This document shows positions 25,838 through 34,517 of a DNA stretch of 64,000 bases, one piece after another. This DNA comes from Mogibacterium sp. (GTDB taxonomy: Bacteria > Bacillota > Clostridia > Peptostreptococcales > Anaerovoracaceae): contig JAFRCS010000011.1 of assembly GCA_017404265.1 (NCBI GenBank), forward strand, positions 62,001-126,000, read 5' to 3'. Under the pieces are notes generated by a model. It was not told the origin of the DNA and ran no database searches. It worked only from the letters and a program-made list of their open reading frames with translations. Within the stretch, counting starts at the first letter, position 1; every line of letters starts with the position of its first letter. The position numbers were made by a program, and so were the translations under genes.

Positions 25838-27108
25838 TATGCTTCTTTCTCCAATGTGAGTTGTTCGTTTTCTTTTGCTTCTTTTCTGAGCATCAGCACA
25901 GGCTCGGCATCGCCGTTTACGACGGCTGCTGTGATGATGCACTTGTCTACATCAGGTCTCGACGGAAGCTCGTACATTATGTCCGTCATGAGGCTCTCGA
26001 ATATGCCCCTGAGACCTCTGGCTCCCGTGTTGAGTGAGAGCGCTTTTTCGGCTATGGCTTCAACAGCCTCGTCCTCGACTATGAGGTCTACATCATCCAT
26101 GGCAAACAGGGTCTGATACTGCTTCACCAGCGAGTTCTTAGGCTCGGTGATGATCCTGACCAGCGCCTCTTTGCTTAATTCGCTGAGAGCCACTGTCACA
26201 GGCAGTCTTCCGATGAGTTCCGGAATGAGTCCAAACTTCAGAAGGTCTTCCGGCTGTGTATTCAGCAGTATGTCCGCCTCATCCAGATCTACTTTCTTCT
26301 CTTCCTTGTTGAAGCCGATGACCTTGTTGCCCATCCTGACCTTGATGATCTTGTCGAGACCTGTGAACGCGCCTCCGCAGATGAACAGCACGTCCTTGGT
26401 GTCGAAATGGATGAACTCCTGGTTAGGGTGCTTTCTGCCGCCCTGAGGAGGTACGTTTGCGACCGTGCCTTCTATGATCTTAAGAAGAGCCTGCTGCACG
26501 CCCTCACCGCTTACGTCCCTTGTGATGGACGTGTTCTCGGACTTGCGCGCTATCTTGTCTATCTCATCGACGTAAATGATGCCCCTCTGTGCCCTGTCGA
26601 GGTCGCCGTCGGCGGCCTGATAGAGCCTCAGCAGAATGTTCTCGACGTCTTCGCCTACATAGCCCGCTTCTGTCAGTGATGTGGCGTCAACAATGGCGAA
26701 CGGTACGTCAAGTATGCGGGCCAGTGTCTGAGCAAGCAAAGTCTTGCCGCAGCCCGTCGGGCCCAGCATCAGTATGTTGCTCTTCTGAAGCTCCACTCTG
26801 TCTACATCGCTGTTCTTGTATCTGTCGAGATGTCTGATCCTCTTGTAGTGGTTGTATACCGCTACAGCCAGGCTCCTCTTTGCAGGATCCTGCTCTATGA
26901 CATACTGATCGAGCTGAGCCTTGATCTCCGCAGGTGTAGGCAGCTTGCCTTTCTTCCTCTTCGGAGCCGGGCTCTTCTCTTCATCCATCATGGACTTGAT
27001 CAGATCGACGCATTCGTTGCAGATATAGACATCAGGTCCGACCATCATGCTTCGGACCTGAGATGTTGACTTACCGCAAAATGAACATTTTGCTTCGTTA
27101 TTAGGCAT
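25837..27108 (-). CDS. clpX: ATP-dependent Clp protease ATP-binding subunit ClpX
   Basis: 423 residues from the ATG at 27108 ([14 protein letters not shown]), preceded by GAGAGGAGCACAA. The in-frame extension to 27156 overlaps clpP and is rejected. It has an N-terminal C4 zinc finger (CSFCGKS...CNEC), Walker A GPTGCGKT, Walker B VDEIDKIA and the pore loops. ClpX unfolds tagged substrates and feeds ClpP. The start overlaps the clpP stop by 8 nt and the stop overlaps the lon ATG. Confidence 0.97.
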   Translation of the reverse strand: MPNNEAKCSFCGKSTSQVRSMMVGPDVYICNECVDLIKSMMDEEKSPAPKRKKGKLPTPAEIKAQLDQYVIEQDPAKRSLAVAVYNHYKRIRHLDRYKNSDVDRVELQKSNILMLGPTGCGKTLLAQTLARILDVPFAIVDATSLTEAGYVGEDVENILLRLYQAADGDLDRAQRGIIYVDEIDKIARKSENTSITRDVSGEGVQQALLKIIEGTVANVPPQGGRKHPNQEFIHFDTKDVLFICGGAFTGLDKIIKVRMGNKVIGFNKEEKKVDLDEADILLNTQPEDLLKFGLIPELIGRLPVTVALSELSKEALVRIITEPKNSLVKQYQTLFAMDDVDLIVEDEAVEAIAEKALSLNTGARGLRGIFESLMTDIMYELPSRPDVDKCIITAAVVNGDAEPVLMLRKEAKENEQLTLEKEA

Positions 27109-27691
27109 TTGTGCTCCTCTCGATGACCTTGTCGACCAGGCCGTATGCGGCCGCATCGGCTGAAGTCATGTAGTTGTCTCTGTCCGTATCCCTTTCGATC
27201 ACGGAAAGCTCCTGACCGGTGTTCTCCGCCAGGATGCGGTTCAGCCTCTCCTTGAGATCCAGGATATGGTCGGCAGTGATCTTGATATCCGACGCCTGCC
27301 CCTGGAATCCTCCGAGCGGCTGATGGATCATTATCTCAGCGTTAGGAAGAGCGTATCTCTTTCCCTTTGTGCCCGCCGAAAGCAGTACCGCAGCCATACT
27401 GGCGGCTCTGCCTACGCATATCGTGCTGATATCCGGCTTGATGAAGCGCATCGTGTCATAGATGGCGAGTCCCGCTGCCACCTCTCCGCCCGGAGAATTG
27501 ATATATATATTTATATCCTTGTCCGGATCCTGCGCTTCGAGGAACAAAAGCTCGGCCACCACGATGCTGGCCGTGTGCTGTGTTATCTCTTCGTCAATGA
27601 AAATGATCCTGTCGATCAGCAGCCTGGAGTAGATGTCATAAGTCCTCTCCCCCTGGCCTGTCTGCTCGACTACATAAGGTACGTAATTCAT
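27101..27691 (-). CDS. clpP: ATP-dependent Clp protease proteolytic subunit ClpP
   Basis: A 196-residue serine protease. The nucleophile lies in [13 protein letters not shown], the histidine in IMIHQPLGG, and the aspartate in the [11 protein letters not shown] region. It begins with the ClpP start [25 protein letters not shown], of normal length. It forms the tetradecameric chamber with ClpX. It lies 21 nt after tig and overlaps clpX by 8 nt, the classic tig-clpP-clpX-lon order. Confidence 0.98.
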   Translation of the reverse strand: MNYVPYVVEQTGQGERTYDIYSRLLIDRIIFIDEEITQHTASIVVAELLFLEAQDPDKDINIYINSPGGEVAAGLAIYDTMRFIKPDISTICVGRAASMAAVLLSAGTKGKRYALPNAEIMIHQPLGGFQGQASDIKITADHILDLKERLNRILAENTGQELSVIERDTDRDNYMTSADAAAYGLVDKVIERSTNA

Positions 27692-27712
27692 GCCTTACCG
27701 CCTTTTCCGCTC

Positions 27713-29053
27713 TTAGTCTTCCTTTTTCTCTTCTTTCTTGGCCTTTGCTTTCTTCTCGGCCTTCTTCTCGATCAGTTTGGCGTTGTCGAGGAGCCAGTCG
27801 ATGGCCTTCTTTGTCTGGGCGTCTTCTCTGAAGTAGTTCTCGGTCTCTGAACCGGCCATTTCCTTGACCTGGTCTACAGTCATGCCGTACTGCTTTCCGA
27901 AGTCCTCCATCAGCTCGTTGATCTCTTCGTCTTCAACATCCAGCTTTTCCATTCTGATGATGTTCTTCAGAAGGACTCTTGTTCTGATCCTCTTCTCAGC
28001 CTCAGGCTTTGTTTCTTCTCTGAGCTCATCGATGGTCTTTCCTGTCCACTCAACGTACTGCTGGAGTCCGAGACCCTGTGCGGAAAGGCTCTGGTTCATG
28101 TCGTAGAGCATGTTCTCGACTTCGTTATTGATCATTACTTCAGGGACCTTGATATTGTTCTCGTTGTAGAGCTTCTCGAGGACTCTGTCCTTCATGACCG
28201 AAAGGTCTGTTTCCTTGGCAGCTTCCTGAAGTTTCTTCTTGAGGTCCTTCTTGTACTCTGCGAGTGTCTCGAATTCGCTTACGTCGCTTGCGAGCTCATC
28301 GTCGATCTCAGGCAGGATCTCCTTCTTGATCTCATGGATCTTGCACTTGAAGAGCGCCGGCTTGCCCGCGAGTTCCTCAGCATGATAGTCTCCAGGGAAT
28401 ACTACCTGAACGTCGACTTCCTCACCTGCGTCCTTGCCGACCAGCTGATCCTCGAATCCAGGAATGAACTGGCCCGAGCCCAGCTTCAGCTCATAGTTCT
28501 CCGCGCTTCCGCCGCTGAACGGCTTGTCGTCCACGAATCCCTCAAAATCGAAGACAAGAGTGTCGCCCATCTCGGTCTTGCGGTCCTCAACAGCTTCCAT
28601 CCTGGCCTGGCTCTTCTGTACCTTCTCGAGCTCTGCCTTGACTTCCTTCTCTCCGATCTTGGTCTCTACCTTCTCTACCTCGAGTCCCTTGTAGTTCTCT
28701 ACTTCCATTTCAGGGAATACCTGTACCGTACCTGTAAGCACGACAGGCTCATCCTTCTTGATCTCAGGCGATTCAAAGGACGGCTGGGAAACGACTTCGA
28801 GATCCATTTCCTTCAGAGCGTCGTAATATCCCTTGTCAAGCAGCTCGTTGAGAGCTTCATCCCAGAAAATGTCATGGCCATAGTGGCTCTCGATGATCTT
28901 GCGAGGCGCTTTGCCCTTGCGGAAACCGTCGATCTGGAACTTGCTTCTGTTTGCCAGATACGCCTTGTTGATAGCGTCCTTGAATTCCTCTACCGAGAAT
29001 TCGATGTTGAATTTTACGACTCCGTTCTCTTTTGAAACCTGTGTAGCCTTCAT
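27713..29053 (-). CDS. tig: Trigger factor, ribosome-associated chaperone and peptidyl-prolyl isomerase
   Basis: 446 residues. The ribosome-binding signature is present as IDGFRKGKAPRKIIE (residues about 41-55, GFRxGKxP). A PPIase FKBP-like domain follows around 150-245 (GDTLVFDFEGF), then a helical chaperone domain, ending in a Lys/Glu-rich tail. It binds near the exit tunnel and protects nascent chains. GGAGAACAATTCAA precedes the ATG. It leads the tig-clpP-clpX-lon-engB block. Confidence 0.97.
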   Translation of the reverse strand: MKATQVSKENGVVKFNIEFSVEEFKDAINKAYLANRSKFQIDGFRKGKAPRKIIESHYGHDIFWDEALNELLDKGYYDALKEMDLEVVSQPSFESPEIKKDEPVVLTGTVQVFPEMEVENYKGLEVEKVETKIGEKEVKAELEKVQKSQARMEAVEDRKTEMGDTLVFDFEGFVDDKPFSGGSAENYELKLGSGQFIPGFEDQLVGKDAGEEVDVQVVFPGDYHAEELAGKPALFKCKIHEIKKEILPEIDDELASDVSEFETLAEYKKDLKKKLQEAAKETDLSVMKDRVLEKLYNENNIKVPEVMINNEVENMLYDMNQSLSAQGLGLQQYVEWTGKTIDELREETKPEAEKRIRTRVLLKNIIRMEKLDVEDEEINELMEDFGKQYGMTVDQVKEMAGSETENYFREDAQTKKAIDWLLDNAKLIEKKAEKKAKAKKEEKKED

Positions 29054-29095
29054 TTGAATTGTTCTCCTTTTTATATATTGATCGTTTGTGTTATC

Positions 29096-29707
29096 TTACT
29101 CGAATGCTCTCTGGAGCTTTGATCTGTCTTCAGATACAAGCCCGTATTTGCTCTGTATCCTGTATGCCAGATCCATGAAATCCTCTTCCGCGCCGTAGTA
29201 CCACTCTATCTCGAGCTCGGAAATAGGCACGGTATGACCGTCGATGTGGTGTATCACGCCTTCATCGAGCGATATGCAGCTGATGGATCTGCCGGTATCT
29301 ACCTTGAACTGCTTTCTCTGGTAGTCCATGGAGATGGTCGGCTTCAGCGGCTTGTCGCCCGCTGCTTCCAGCAGCACATCGTACGCGTCGCTGGATACGA
29401 AGATGTCGATGTTAGGATTCAGCGCGAACCTCTCGTCATTGACAACGAGATTGAACTCCTCGCGCCTGTGAAGACCTTCCTTGACGTTGACGTCCCACTT
29501 GATGGTGGCCGTACATCTGTCGTCTTCCTGCCTTATCCTGTACGCTATGCCCCTCTTGCGGAAGTCGAAATCCTCCGTATCAAAGTAAGCAGCGTGCATG
29601 TCTATTACCTCTACGTCCTCGAGTCTCAGGTTCCTGGCTCCGGCCGTCTCGACTATGCTGTCGAATATAGAGGTATCTTTAAGATTGTATTTAAATTCTG
29701 TCTCCAT
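29096..29707 (-). CDS. CYTH domain protein (triphosphate tunnel metalloenzyme)
   Basis: 203 residues. It opens with METEFKY, equivalent to the ExExK metal-binding motif of CYTH proteins. Alternating strands carry basic residues (YRIRQED, ATIKWDV, LHRREEF) and a late ELEIEWYYG acidic strand expected of the triphosphate tunnel. Members hydrolyse inorganic triphosphate or thiamine triphosphate, or make cAMP. Here triphosphatase is likeliest. It lies 42 nt from both murI and tig. Confidence 0.85.
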   Translation of the reverse strand: METEFKYNLKDTSIFDSIVETAGARNLRLEDVEVIDMHAAYFDTEDFDFRKRGIAYRIRQEDDRCTATIKWDVNVKEGLHRREEFNLVVNDERFALNPNIDIFVSSDAYDVLLEAAGDKPLKPTISMDYQRKQFKVDTGRSISCISLDEGVIHHIDGHTVPISELEIEWYYGAEEDFMDLAYRIQSKYGLVSEDRSKLQRAFE

Positions 29708-29749
29708 ATAACAGTTCCTCCGAACTTGTAGATTCTACAGGAAAAGTCA

Positions 29750-30550
29750 TTATTCTTCAAGTTTTAGAAGATGTATCTTGAAATCCGTGTCCGCGAACAG
29801 CCTGTCGGTCATCGCAATGAAGTTGTCGGACATATCGCTGGCGTAATACCTGTCAGTGAATTCCGATCCGGACGCCAGCATGTTTTTCTCTTTCAGTATC
29901 TCCGCCGCCTCTCTGACAACCTCTGCTGACGAGCTGTACAGACGAAGATCCGGATAGAGCTTTTTGAAGTGTTTGGTCAGGAGCGGATAGTGCGTGCACC
30001 CCAGGATCAGATCCTTGAATCCGCCGTCCCTAACGAAATCGTCCATGTAGTGCCTGACGGTAAGCTCCATGATCTCGGTGTCTGTCAGACCGTCCTCGAC
30101 AAGCGGTACGATGGCAGGGCATGCCGCGTTATGTACCTCGATGTCCGGATCGAGCTTTCTGAGCTCCTTTCCGTAAACGTCACTTCCTATGGTCGCCTTG
30201 GTCGCGATGACCCCCACGTTCTTGCATCCGTCGCTCACTACCTTGCGTACTGTAGGCCCTATAACGCCTATGATAGGGATGGATGGATATCGCTCCCTGA
30301 GTGAATCGAGGGCCAGCGCCGTTATGGTGTTGCATGCGATGATGATCATCTTTGTATTGCGCGCCACAAGATAGTCCACAATCTGTGTAGCGAACTTCAC
30401 TATGGTTTCCGGCGACTTTGAACCGTAAGGGGTCCTTGCTGTATCACCGTAATATATAACTTTTTCTTCGGGCAGCTGCCTGTGCAGTTCCTGCACGGAA
30501 GTCAGACCGCCAAGGCCCGAATCCAGTACTCCAATCGGTCTATTGTCCAT
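29750..30550 (-). CDS. murI: Glutamate racemase
   Basis: 266 residues. It begins MDNRPIGVLDSGLGGLTSV and carries the two catalytic cysteines in IIACNTITAL and LGCTHYPLL, with YGDTARTPYG between. MurI makes D-glutamate for peptidoglycan. Length is normal. Its start overlaps the end of the upstream beta-CASP gene by 11 nt, so the two are cotranscribed. Confidence 0.97.
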   Translation of the reverse strand: MDNRPIGVLDSGLGGLTSVQELHRQLPEEKVIYYGDTARTPYGSKSPETIVKFATQIVDYLVARNTKMIIIACNTITALALDSLRERYPSIPIIGVIGPTVRKVVSDGCKNVGVIATKATIGSDVYGKELRKLDPDIEVHNAACPAIVPLVEDGLTDTEIMELTVRHYMDDFVRDGGFKDLILGCTHYPLLTKHFKKLYPDLRLYSSSAEVVREAAEILKEKNMLASGSEFTDRYYASDMSDNFIAMTDRLFADTDFKIHLLKLEE

Positions 30551-32195
30551 CGGTGCCCTCCTGCGGCCCGTATTTTTTGATGATTTCTTCTATTTCCCGT
30601 CTCATCTTGTTCAGTTCCTTGTTTGAGCATTCTCTGCTGGCTTCGATGAGCTGCGTGAGTTCCGCTCCGGATCTTCTGAGTTCACGCAGTGCAGGCGAAG
30701 CGTATTGCTCGAATCTGTGATCAGTGACATGGTCGGTCCTGCCCTCGTGTACTGTCTTCTTGACGACCGGTACTATCTCAGCCCTCTGGATGAGTTCATC
30801 CGTCGCCAGATCCCATACCTCGCCGCTGTACGGTGCGACCGCAGGTTTTCCGGTGGCCGCCGCAACTTCAGCAGCAAACTTTTCTGTCACAGCATCCTCG
30901 CCGTGGTTGATGAATACCCTGACCCCAGGATCGGTCTTCTTGACCCACTCGCAAAGATGAGGTTCATCAGCGTGGCTGCTGAACGAATCTATCCTCAGTA
31001 TCTCTGCCTTGACGGCTATCTCCTCGCCAAAGAGCTTGACCATGTCAGCTCCGTCAAGGAGCTTGCCACCGACAGTGCCCGGGCTCTGGTATCCGATGAA
31101 GAGTATGGTGCATTCCGGCCTCCAGAGATTGTGCTTCAGGTGGTGGCGTATCCTGCCGGCCTCACACATGCCGGACGCAGAGATGATGATCTTCGGTTCA
31201 GGATCCGAGTTTATCGCCATGGATTCCTCGCTGGATACTGTGACCTCAAGATCCGGGAATGTTACAGGATTGATGCCCTCACGCAGAAGCTGGAGCGCAT
31301 CATCATCGTAATACTCGTACATCTCCGTACTGTAAATATTTGTAGCTTCAATAGCGAGAGGGCTGTCTACATAAACCGGGAAACCGTCATGGCCTTTTAT
31401 CAGGCCTTCTTCCTTGATTATCCTGATGTAGTACAGGAACTCCTGCGTCCTGCCGACAGCGAATGCCGGCACGACCAGGTTTCCGCCCCTGTCAAGAGTT
31501 GTCTGTATGATGTTGGTGAGCTGCTTCACGTAGTCAGGCTTCTCAGGATGGACCCTGTCGCCGTAGGTGGATTCACATACGACGTAATCTGCCTGAGGAG
31601 GATCCTGCGGGGAGCGTATGAGAGGCTTATCCACATTGCCAAGGTCTCCCGAGAACAACAGCGTTCTTTTGATATCCCCTTCCCTGATAGTGAACAGTAC
31701 GTTGGCCGATCCGAGCAGATGCCCGGCGTCGATATATCTGATGGTCACACCGTCAAACAGCGTAACTTCTGTATCGTATCCCGCGGTCCTGAAGAGAGGC
31801 ATGGTCTTGAGAACGTCCTCCGTCGTATAGAGAGGAACGTATTCTTCGTCATCGGCCCTCTTGCCCTTGCGGTTGCGCCATGTAGCTTCAAATTCCTGTA
31901 TGTGCGCCGAATCTCTGAGCATTATGTCGCAGAGCTGGCGTGTGGCCTCCGTTGAATAGACGGGTCCTCTGTATCCGTTTGCGACCAGAAACGGCAGCTT
32001 GCCGGTATGGTCGATATGGGCATGGGTCAATACTACCGCGTCGATATACGCCGGAGCGACAGGGATCTCGATATTTTCAAAGATATCCGCTCCCTGCTCC
32101 ATTCCGCAGTCGACAAGAATGTTTTTACCGCCGACTTCGAGTAAAGTACACGAGCCTGTTACCTCATGAGTGGCTCCTATAAAAGTGATTTGCAT
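30540..32195 (-). CDS. Beta-CASP metallo-beta-lactamase-fold RNase/hydrolase (CPSF/Ysh1-like)
   Basis: 551 residues. Metallo-beta-lactamase motifs are THAHIDHTG and the later LFSGDLGN. Beta-CASP motifs follow: VPAFAVGRTQE, SASGMCEAGRIRHHL and IDSFSSHADEP. This is the bacterial Ysh1/CPSF73-like group, distinct from RNase J, which usually cleaves RNA. Targets in Clostridia are not well defined. An acidic, arginine-rich C-terminal tail (about 480-551) is extra to the core. It overlaps murI by 11 nt. A TATAAT-like -10 lies near 32271-32276, without a convincing -35. Confidence 0.88.
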   Translation of the reverse strand: MQITFIGATHEVTGSCTLLEVGGKNILVDCGMEQGADIFENIEIPVAPAYIDAVVLTHAHIDHTGKLPFLVANGYRGPVYSTEATRQLCDIMLRDSAHIQEFEATWRNRKGKRADDEEYVPLYTTEDVLKTMPLFRTAGYDTEVTLFDGVTIRYIDAGHLLGSANVLFTIREGDIKRTLLFSGDLGNVDKPLIRSPQDPPQADYVVCESTYGDRVHPEKPDYVKQLTNIIQTTLDRGGNLVVPAFAVGRTQEFLYYIRIIKEEGLIKGHDGFPVYVDSPLAIEATNIYSTEMYEYYDDDALQLLREGINPVTFPDLEVTVSSEESMAINSDPEPKIIISASGMCEAGRIRHHLKHNLWRPECTILFIGYQSPGTVGGKLLDGADMVKLFGEEIAVKAEILRIDSFSSHADEPHLCEWVKKTDPGVRVFINHGEDAVTEKFAAEVAAATGKPAVAPYSGEVWDLATDELIQRAEIVPVVKKTVHEGRTDHVTDHRFEQYASPALRELRRSGAELTQLIEASRECSNKELNKMRREIEEIIKKYGPQEGTDGQ

Positions 32196-32344
32196 AAAAA
32201 ACCTCCGCTGTCAGCCCGATCGACGAGCATATTTTGAGACATTTGCGCAAATTACATAAATATCCGTGTAAATTATACTACAAATCTGCATGGAATACCT
32301 TTTATTCACAGCAAAATCACAATTCAAAAAATTTTTGAGAAATG

Positions 32345-32371
32345 TTAGCACTCACTATTGACGAGTGCTAA
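32345..32371 (+). promoter_or_regulatory. CIRCE operator of hsp20
   Basis: A perfect CIRCE: TTAGCACTC, 9 bp (ACTATTGAC), GAGTGCTAA. The predicted -35 (TTGACG, 32358-32363) is inside it, so HrcA binding would exclude RNA polymerase. It is the second copy in the window. Confidence 0.96.
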
Positions 32372-32386
32372 CAAAAGTGTTATATT
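32358..32386 (+). promoter_or_regulatory. Promoter of hsp20 embedded in CIRCE
   Basis: TTGACG (32358-32363), a 17-bp spacer, then TATATT (32381-32386). The leader is about 70 nt and ends in AAAGGAGGCACACT before the ATG. Confidence 0.8.
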
Positions 32387-32465
32387 ACGGTTGTCAAACG
32401 AAAGCGGCACATTTCAGGCCGCACCAAAACAGTTAAAAATGACTTACATATAAAGGAGGCACACT

Positions 32466-32921
32466 ATGTTTTATCCAAAACTTTTCCACGATGATTTCTT
32501 TGATGACTTCATGGGATTCGACTTCCCTCGTCTCAGACCGGCTGATGATGTAGAGAGAAAGCTCTACGGCAAACACGTAACGGGACTTATGAAGACCGAC
32601 ATCCGCGACAAGGATGGCAATTATGAGCTTGATATCGATCTTCCTGGCTTCAAGAAGGATGAGATTTCCCTCACTCTTGACAACGGTTACCTGGTAGTCG
32701 GCGCATGCAAGTCCGTAAATGAGGAAGAAAAGGATGACAGCGGCAAGCTGCTTCGCAAGGAGCGTTACTCAGGCGCAATGCAGAGAAGCTTCTATGTAGG
32801 CGAAGGCATCGATGAGAACGATGTAAAGGCCAAATTCGAAGACGGCGTTCTGAGCCTCACCTTCCCTAAGGAAAAGGAGCCGGAACTCCCTGAGAAGAAG
32901 ACCATTATGATAGAAGGTTAA
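32466..32921 (+). CDS. Small heat-shock protein Hsp20 (alpha-crystallin family)
   Basis: 151 residues. The alpha-crystallin domain spans about residues 38-140, with MKTDIRDKDGNYELDIDLPGFKKDEI, the FxxGVLxLxxPK signature as FEDGVLSLTFPKE, and a short C-terminal tail. These are ATP-independent holdases forming large oligomers. An AAAGGAGG site precedes the start. It is one of few plus-strand genes and stands alone between a CIRCE-controlled promoter and a strong terminator, so it is a separate member of the HrcA regulon. Confidence 0.96.
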   Translation: MFYPKLFHDDFFDDFMGFDFPRLRPADDVERKLYGKHVTGLMKTDIRDKDGNYELDIDLPGFKKDEISLTLDNGYLVVGACKSVNEEEKDDSGKLLRKERYSGAMQRSFYVGEGIDENDVKAKFEDGVLSLTFPKEKEPELPEKKTIMIEG

Positions 32922-32983
32922 GAAATCTTCATAATAATCTCTCCATACTCTCTTAAATACCTTCAACAAAACGTTATATCAGA

Positions 32984-33026
32984 AAAAAAGAAACAGGCCC
33001 GGATCAAATCCGGGCCTGTTTCTTTT
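32984..33026. terminator. Bidirectional terminator between hsp20 and the TSUP gene
   Basis: Perfect 15-bp stem GAAACAGGCCCGGAT (32990-33004) / ATCCGGGCCTGTTTC (33008-33022) with a 3-nt loop, flanked by A and T runs. It serves both converging genes. Confidence 0.93.
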
Positions 33027-33035
33027 GTATCGTTT

Positions 33036-33800
33036 TCAGATGATCTCTGTCAGTATCTTTATGAAGAATATGACCAGTACGATTATCATAAGCGGTCTTA
33101 CGGCCTTGGCGCCCTTGTTCTTGAAGAACGTAACACCGATGTAGTTGCCCACTATGCCGAACAGTCCGCCCGCAAGCCCCAGCAGTATTATCACCTTACC
33201 GTTCATCAGGTATACCGCCAGAGATGACAGATTCGTGGTCAGATTGATCGATTTGGCTATCCCGTTGGACTCTTTCAGGCTTATGTGCGCAAATCCGGAC
33301 AGTAGCAGTATCAGGAACGTCCCTGTCCCCGGCCCGTAAAAGCCGTCGTATACTCCTATCAGAAGAGCTACCAGCGAAGCTCTGATCACGGTCTTCCGGT
33401 CAGCGAGAGGTTCCTTCGGCTCATCCATGTTTTTGTTTCGCATGACATAGATGGCCGTTGCCGGTATGATGACCAGCATCAGCTTTTTGAACAAATCGGC
33501 GTCGACCATCAGGGCCAGCTTTGCTCCCGTGGACGATCCTATTATCGCCATCACGATGCAGAGAGCTGCCTTGCGCCATGGGATATACCCAAGACTCGCC
33601 AGTCTGTATGTAGCGACTGTCGTTCCCATGCCTGAACTCAGCTTGTTTGTCGCGATGGCGTTGTGGACCGGCAGGCCCGCTATCATGTAGGCAGGCAGCG
33701 AAATAAGACCGCCTCCTCCGGCGACTGCGTCGACAAAGCCTCCGAGAAAAGTCAGAGGACAGACTATAAGAAAAGTTATGATACTGAGATCAAAGTCCAT
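33036..33800 (-). CDS. TSUP family permease (TauE/SafE-type, sulfite/organic anion exporter)
   Basis: A 254-residue membrane protein with about eight hydrophobic helices. It has the TSUP features FLGGFVDAVAGGGGLISLPAYM near the N terminus and, in the second half, GVYDGFYGPGTGTFL, the repeated glycine-rich half-site. Substrates of the family include sulfite, sulfoacetate and other C2/sulfur anions. None is indicated here. It lies 23 nt after bioY, probably cotranscribed. Confidence 0.9.
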   Translation of the reverse strand: MDFDLSIITFLIVCPLTFLGGFVDAVAGGGGLISLPAYMIAGLPVHNAIATNKLSSGMGTTVATYRLASLGYIPWRKAALCIVMAIIGSSTGAKLALMVDADLFKKLMLVIIPATAIYVMRNKNMDEPKEPLADRKTVIRASLVALLIGVYDGFYGPGTGTFLILLLSGFAHISLKESNGIAKSINLTTNLSSLAVYLMNGKVIILLGLAGGLFGIVGNYIGVTFFKNKGAKAVRPLMIIVLVIFFIKILTEII

Positions 33801-33823
33801 GGAATACCCTTTCTAATACCGTA

Positions 33824-34402
33824 TCACATGCCGGTGATCTGCCTTACCCTGCGTGTGATCACAGTGGCAAGCCCGATCTTTACAGCATCCGGGACCACAT
33901 ACGGGAATACGCACCAGCCAAGAGCAGTCATAAGGCCTACGCTTCCGGAGTCTTTTGCGTATACAACCATGAACCATGCTGTTCCGAAGGCATAGCATGT
34001 AATGAGTCCGGCTATCATGGACAGCACAAGAGTCTTTAAGTTCCTGCCATGCAGATGCTCAATGAGCCACATCACCAAAGCGGAAAACAGGAAGCCTATT
34101 ATATAGCCTCCGGTCGCTCCGAATAAGTGCCCTAAGCCACCCGTGAATCCTGAGAATACAGGTAGCCCGACAGCTCCGAGCAAAAGGTATACCGATACGG
34201 CCAGAGTACCTCTTCTGCCACCCAAAAGGCCTACGCAGAGAAACACTCCGAATGTCTGCATGGTGAACGGTACGGTTGCCGGGATAGATATCCATGAGCA
34301 TATCACCATCATCGCTGTACACACCGCGATCATGGTAATATCCCTGGTATCCATTCTTCTTCCTGCTCCGTGCTCATTCATCCCTGTATCTCTTACCGAC
34401 AT
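33824..34402 (-). CDS. bioY: Biotin transporter substrate-binding component BioY
   Basis: 192 residues, six hydrophobic segments. BioY features visible are ISIPATVPFTMQTFGVFL and LLLGAVGLPVFSGFTGGLGHLFGATGGYIIGF. BioY is the S-component that captures biotin, alone or with a shared ECF module; no ecfAAT genes are nearby. Start uncertain: 34402 has a distant AAGAAGG, while an internal ATG at 34354 has AGGAAGAAGA in better position. Biotin uptake fits the biotin-dependent decarboxylase cluster 5 kb away. No clear BirA operator is seen. Confidence 0.92.
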   Translation of the reverse strand: MSVRDTGMNEHGAGRRMDTRDITMIAVCTAMMVICSWISIPATVPFTMQTFGVFLCVGLLGGRRGTLAVSVYLLLGAVGLPVFSGFTGGLGHLFGATGGYIIGFLFSALVMWLIEHLHGRNLKTLVLSMIAGLITCYAFGTAWFMVVYAKDSGSVGLMTALGWCVFPYVVPDAVKIGLATVITRRVRQITGM

Positions 34403-34433
34403 TTTTTTACTTACCTTCTTTCAAAGAGTGATT

Positions 34434-34482
34434 TCCAAAACCAACGCCCCGCCGATCGATTACACAACGACCAGCGAGGCGT
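34434..34482 (-). terminator. Probable terminator of the decarboxylase/symporter cluster
   Basis: Stem ACGCCTCGC / GCGGGGCGT on the minus strand (34474-34482 with 34444-34452), 9 bp with one G-U pair and a 21-nt loop. The following run TTGGTTTTGG is weak, so termination may be partial. Confidence 0.45.
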
Positions 34483-34517
34483 AAACGGCTGATTTGAATT
34501 AATAGATCATGAATAGA

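Noticed and set aside
25838..25942. A basic 35-residue N-terminal extension of Lon
   Set aside because: It overlaps the end of clpX; the TAATG overlap at 25835-25839 gives the normal Lon start.
30705..31955. A 416-codon open frame opposite the beta-CASP gene
   Set aside because: Antisense to clear metallo-beta-lactamase motifs; no promoter or ribosome-binding site on that strand.
34403..34517. Biotin-responsive BirA operator upstream of bioY
   Set aside because: No pair of TTGTWAAC / GTTWACAA half-sites can be found there.
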